Notes under the pieces: generated by a model
The model's input: only the letters and a program-made list of their open reading frames with translations
Told to the model about the DNA's origin: nothing
Database searches by the model: none
Source: Thermoleophilia bacterium
GTDB lineage: Bacteria; Actinomycetota; Thermoleophilia; Miltoncostaeales; Miltoncostaeaceae
Assembly (NCBI GenBank): GCA_009694365.1
Contig: SHVE01000002.1
Coordinates: forward strand, 62,001 to 126,000
Length of the DNA: 64,000 nucleotides
Direction of reading: 5' to 3'
Shown here: one piece after another, positions 60,977 to 64,000 of the stretch
Numbering within the stretch: position 1 is the stretch's first letter
Layout of the letters: the number at the start of each line of letters is the position of its first letter
Translations under genes and position numbers: made by a program

Positions 60977-61635
60977 TGGGCCGCTCCCTGTACCCGATCT
61001 TCCTCGACCTTGCCGACCGCCTCGTGGTGGTGGTCGGTGGTGGCGCGGTGGCCACCGCGCGGGTCATAAACCTGGCGGCCCATGATGCCCGCGTGCGACT
61101 GGTGAGCCCGGACACGTCGCCGACCCTCGCCGAGATGGTCGGCGACGGTCGCGTGGCCGAGCACCGTGCCCGTGCCTACGCGCCTGGTGACCTCGATGGC
61201 GCCGTGCTGGTGATCGCCGCTACGAACGACGCCGACGTAAACCGCCGCGTGCGCGACGACGCCCGCGCGGTGGGGGCCGAGGTCAACGTGGCCGACGACC
61301 CGGATGGCTCGACCGCCATCATTCCCGCCCTCATGCGCCAGGGCGACCTCGCCGTGGCCATCACCACCGGTGGGGCAAGCCCCGTGGTCGCCCGCCGCCT
61401 TCGGCAGGAGCTCGAGATCTCGTTCGGCCCCGGATGGGCCGGCCTCATCGGCCTCCTCCGCGAGTGCCGGGACGATCTGAAGCGGGCCCACCCCAGCGTC
61501 GCGTCGCGTCGCGGCGCGGTCGAAGCGCTTCTCGACTCCGGCGTCGTCGACCGCATTGCCGAGCGCGGACCCGATGCCTGCCGCGACGAGGTACTCGTCG
61601 CGCTGGGAATCACCACTGCGGCGGGGGTGGTCTGA
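60976..61635 (+). CDS. Precorrin-2 dehydrogenase / siroheme synthase N-terminal-type protein
   Basis: A 219-residue protein like the CysG N-terminal half (Met8p or SirC type). It starts LYPIFLDLADRLVVVVGGGAVATARV, with the NAD-binding GGG-x-VA pattern, then VLVIAATNDADVNRRV and the AIIPALMRQGDLAVAITTGG SASP-like dimer region. It oxidises precorrin-2 to sirohydrochlorin and may also insert iron. The ATG shares one base with the ccmD stop; hemA follows in the same way, and cobA, which makes its substrate, is four genes on. Confidence 0.9.
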   Translation: MGRSLYPIFLDLADRLVVVVGGGAVATARVINLAAHDARVRLVSPDTSPTLAEMVGDGRVAEHRARAYAPGDLDGAVLVIAATNDADVNRRVRDDARAVGAEVNVADDPDGSTAIIPALMRQGDLAVAITTGGASPVVARRLRQELEISFGPGWAGLIGLLRECRDDLKRAHPSVASRRGAVEALLDSGVVDRIAERGPDACRDEVLVALGITTAAGVV

Positions 61636-62981
61636 TGCCCCAGATCGTCGTCGTAGGCATCTCCCACAAGACCGCACCCGTGGAACAGCGCGAGAAACTG
61701 TCGTTTACCGATGCCGCCGCCCGGAGTCTCGGCCGCGAACTCGTGCGCCACGACGAAATCGCCGAGGCCGTGGTGCTGAGCACCTGCAACCGCACCGAGG
61801 TCTACGTGCATGCGCTCGACACCGGGAAGGCCGAGGAGGCCATCTGCCGGGCGCTGGTCGTTCGCAGCGGAATGCCCCGGTCTGAGCTCGACTGCATCCG
61901 GTATGCGCACCTCGCCGACCACGCTGTGGCCCACCTGTTGCGCGTGGCGTCGAGCCTTGACTCGATGGTGGTGGGCGAGAGCGAGATCCAAGGGCAAGTG
62001 CGCAGCGCGTGGGAGGCCTGTGCCGAGGAGGGCAGCACCGGCGTCCTGCTCGACCGTCTCTTCCGCCAGGCGCTCGAAACCGGTAAGCGTGTGCGCACCG
62101 AGACCCGTGTGGCCGCGCGCCCCGTGTCGGTGTCCACCGTGGCAGCCGACCTCGCACGCGAGGCACTTCCCGATCTGGGGGGCCGTCGTGGCCTCGTAGT
62201 GGGGGGCGGCCGGATGGCCGAGGCAACTGCGCGAGCGTTGATGGAACGTGGCCTTGGCGAATTGGTGGTCATCAACCGCACGGTCGGTACCGCCCGTGAG
62301 ATTGCCGAGCGCCTCGGGGGCCTCGGTCTGGGCTTCGACTGCCTCGCCCAAGAGCTTGCGAAGGCCGACGTGGTGGTGTGCTCCACCGACGCCCCGCACC
62401 CGATCATCTCGGCCCCGCAGGTGACGGAGGCGCTCGCCGACCGCCCCGGGCGACCGATGGTGCTCATCGATATCGCGGTGCCCCGTGACGTGGCGGCCCC
62501 GGCATCGGCGGTGCACGGTGCCGTGCTGTTCGACATCGACGACCTCGAGCGAGTGGTGGCCCACAACCGCGACGAGCGCGAGGAGCACGCACGGCGTGGC
62601 GAGGTGATCGTGGTCGAGGAAGCCGAGCGCTACGCGGACTGGCGCTCCGGACTCAGCGTCACCCCGGTCATTCTCTCGCTCCGCGAACTGGCTGAGGCCA
62701 TCCGTGTGGGCGAGGTGGCACGCGTGACGGGGTCGGGCGAGGTTGCTGCCGAGGAGGAGATCGAGCGCATCGACCGCGTCACCCGGGCCATCGTCAACAA
62801 ACTCCTGCATGAGCCCACCGTCCGGGCACGCGAGGCGGCAGCGTCCGCGGACGGGCTGCGGCACGTCGAGTCGCTACGCCATCTGTTCGGCCTCGACCTC
62901 CCCGATCGGGGACCGACTCATCCCGATGACTCGGACGCGAGTGATCAGGTGACATCCCATCACCTGGGTCAGTCCGGCTGA
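61635..62981 (+). CDS. hemA: Glutamyl-tRNA reductase
   Basis: First step of the C5 route to tetrapyrroles, reducing glutamyl-tRNA to glutamate semialdehyde. The 448-residue protein has the catalytic Cys51 in LSTCNRTEVY, GISHKTAPVEQRE near residue 8, GESEIQGQV near 115, the NADPH domain VVGGGRMAEATARAL near 190 and the C-terminal dimerisation helices. ATG at 61635 overlaps the upstream gene by one base. Confidence 0.95.
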   Translation: MPQIVVVGISHKTAPVEQREKLSFTDAAARSLGRELVRHDEIAEAVVLSTCNRTEVYVHALDTGKAEEAICRALVVRSGMPRSELDCIRYAHLADHAVAHLLRVASSLDSMVVGESEIQGQVRSAWEACAEEGSTGVLLDRLFRQALETGKRVRTETRVAARPVSVSTVAADLAREALPDLGGRRGLVVGGGRMAEATARALMERGLGELVVINRTVGTAREIAERLGGLGLGFDCLAQELAKADVVVCSTDAPHPIISAPQVTEALADRPGRPMVLIDIAVPRDVAAPASAVHGAVLFDIDDLERVVAHNRDEREEHARRGEVIVVEEAERYADWRSGLSVTPVILSLRELAEAIRVGEVARVTGSGEVAAEEEIERIDRVTRAIVNKLLHEPTVRAREAAASADGLRHVESLRHLFGLDLPDRGPTHPDDSDASDQVTSHHLGQSG

Positions 62982-62989
62982 TCCACGCG

Positions 62990-63862
62990 ATGCGTGTCAT
63001 CGTGGCCACGCGTCGTTCGCCCCTCGCACTCGCGCAGTCGCAGGTCGTGGCAACCGCACTTCGGGCGGGCGGGCATGACGCCCGGCTCGTGCCGATGACC
63101 ACCACGGGTGATTCGTGGAGTCTCGCGACCCCGCCCGATTCGTCCGGAGGGGACGTCAAAGGGATGTTCGTGAAAGAACTCGAGGAGGCCCTGCTCGACG
63201 GCCGGGCCGACATCGCCGTGCACTCGGCCAAGGATCTCCCCACCGACCTTCTCGCGGGGCTGGCCATCATCGCCACACCACCCCGCGAGGACCCTCGGGA
63301 CGTACTGGTAGGGAGCCCCGGCGGCCTCGCGGCCCTCCCGGCCGGCGCCCGCGTGGGAACCACGAGCCCGCGGCGGCGCGCGCAGGTGCTCGCCGCCCGC
63401 CCCGACGTGCACGTAGTGGAGGTCCGCGGCAATGTGGACACCCGACTGGCACGCCTAGACGCCGGAGACCTCGACGCGCTCGTCCTTGCGGCAGCGGGCC
63501 TCAACCGGTTGGGTATCGCGCGTGGTGACATGGTCATCCTGCCACTCGATGTGTGCCTACCCGCAGCCGGCCAGGGCATCGTGGCCATCGAGGGACGCAC
63601 ATCCGACCCCGAGATCCGTCGTGCCTGCGCGGTACTCGACGACCCCGCCGCGCGGGTGAGCCTCACGGCCGAGCGGGCCTTCCTCGCGCGCCTCGGCGGC
63701 GGCTGCTCGGTACCCGCCGCGGCACTGTGCGAGGTGGACGGAACCGACCTGCGCATGCGCGCGTGGTGGGATGCCACGGGGCGCTCCTGCGACATCCACG
63801 GCTCCGCCGACGACCCGGTCGCGCTGGGCATCCGTGCCGCCCTCGAGGTGGGTGCGCCGTGA
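62990..63862 (+). CDS. hemC: Hydroxymethylbilane synthase (porphobilinogen deaminase)
   Basis: Polymerises four porphobilinogens. The 290-residue protein starts [20 protein letters not shown] and has [20 protein letters not shown] near residue 60, TSPRRRAQ near 124, VRGNVDTRL near 145 and the dipyrromethane-attaching Cys239 in LGGGCSVP. It follows hemA after 8 nt and overlaps the cobA start by GTGA. Confidence 0.95.
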   Translation: MRVIVATRRSPLALAQSQVVATALRAGGHDARLVPMTTTGDSWSLATPPDSSGGDVKGMFVKELEEALLDGRADIAVHSAKDLPTDLLAGLAIIATPPREDPRDVLVGSPGGLAALPAGARVGTTSPRRRAQVLAARPDVHVVEVRGNVDTRLARLDAGDLDALVLAAAGLNRLGIARGDMVILPLDVCLPAAGQGIVAIEGRTSDPEIRRACAVLDDPAARVSLTAERAFLARLGGGCSVPAAALCEVDGTDLRMRAWWDATGRSCDIHGSADDPVALGIRAALEVGAP

Positions 63863-64000
63863 GCCGGGGCATCGTCTATCTGGTGGGGGCCGGTCCGGGG
63901 GATCCCGGGCTCATCACCGTGCGTGGGCGTGAGGCGCTCATGCGCGCCGACGTGGTGCTCTTCGATCGTCTCGGCACCGAGGCGCTCCTGCACCTCTGCC
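63859..64000 (+). CDS. cobA: Uroporphyrinogen-III C-methyltransferase (partial, N-terminal)
   Basis: The first 47 codons of a SumT/CobA-type methyltransferase, cut by the window edge. [20 protein letters not shown] near residues 4-23 is the family start with the SAM-binding glycine motif, followed by [11 protein letters not shown]. It may be fused to uroporphyrinogen-III synthase (HemD), as often happens when it follows hemC, but that part lies outside the window. Confidence 0.9.
   Translation, partial: MSRGIVYLVGAGPGDPGLITVRGREALMRADVVLFDRLGTEALLHLC

Overview
The window is one contiguous piece of a high-GC bacterial chromosome. GTG starts are frequent, genes often overlap by 4 nt (GTGA/ATGA), and -10 boxes of the form TANNNT lie 6-9 nt upstream of start codons that have no Shine-Dalgarno sequence. 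Together with PurS/PurQ/PurL, aa3-type oxidase genes, SucC/SucD and an HpnB-type glycosyltransferase, this suggests an actinobacterium, perhaps a deep branch such as Thermoleophilia. That placement is inference from gene content and has not been tested by a tree.

Layout: 1-235 is the edge of an ABC ATPase. 569-11660 is a ten-gene purine operon (purD-B-C-S-Q-L-F-M-N-H) lacking only purE/purK, followed by hpnB. 12795-17462 holds a broken trypsin-like pseudoprotease, an S9 peptidase, a lone receiver-like protein and gene debris. 17568-25824 carries TCA-cycle genes: sucC-sucD, then an aminotransferase and a SpoIID-NlpC/P60 cell-wall protein, then sdhA-sdhB plus an HdrB-like subunit (non-classical complex II). 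25825-26615 is a gene graveyard. lysC-asd run leftwards (26616-28851). 28945-32346 has a small membrane protein, a long SRP RNA, dnaX, ybaB and recR. An IS3-type remnant (about 32770-33020) precedes pyk.

34685-43284 is a patchwork: a SugE/Gdx-type SMR exporter, a class III aminotransferase, a methyltransferase, an acyl-CoA dehydrogenase, small proteins, a two-gene module of unknown nitroreductase-like proteins, and an SGNH hydrolase. 43800-48728 is a leftward operon of glycolate oxidase subunits (glcD-glcE-glcF) with an FAD oxidoreductase.

48802-64000 is a respiratory and heme region: ctaB, an MFS transporter, ctaC (fused to cytochrome c), ctaD (fused to a tandem Usp-like domain), ctaE, a cytochrome c lipoprotein, an SDR, a VanX-type dipeptidase, a UbiA-family prenyltransferase, ccmA-B-C-D, a precorrin-2 dehydrogenase, hemA, hemC and the start of cobA. 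Heme synthesis, heme a synthesis, cytochrome c maturation, the terminal oxidase and probably quinone synthesis are therefore encoded side by side.

The most unusual items are the ctaD fusion, the nitroreductase-like gene pair, the pseudoprotease that has lost two catalytic residues, a recurrent GGTGTCAGACACC palindrome in gene-poor gaps, and a likely ATT start codon for lysC. No tRNA, rRNA or CRISPR array was seen.
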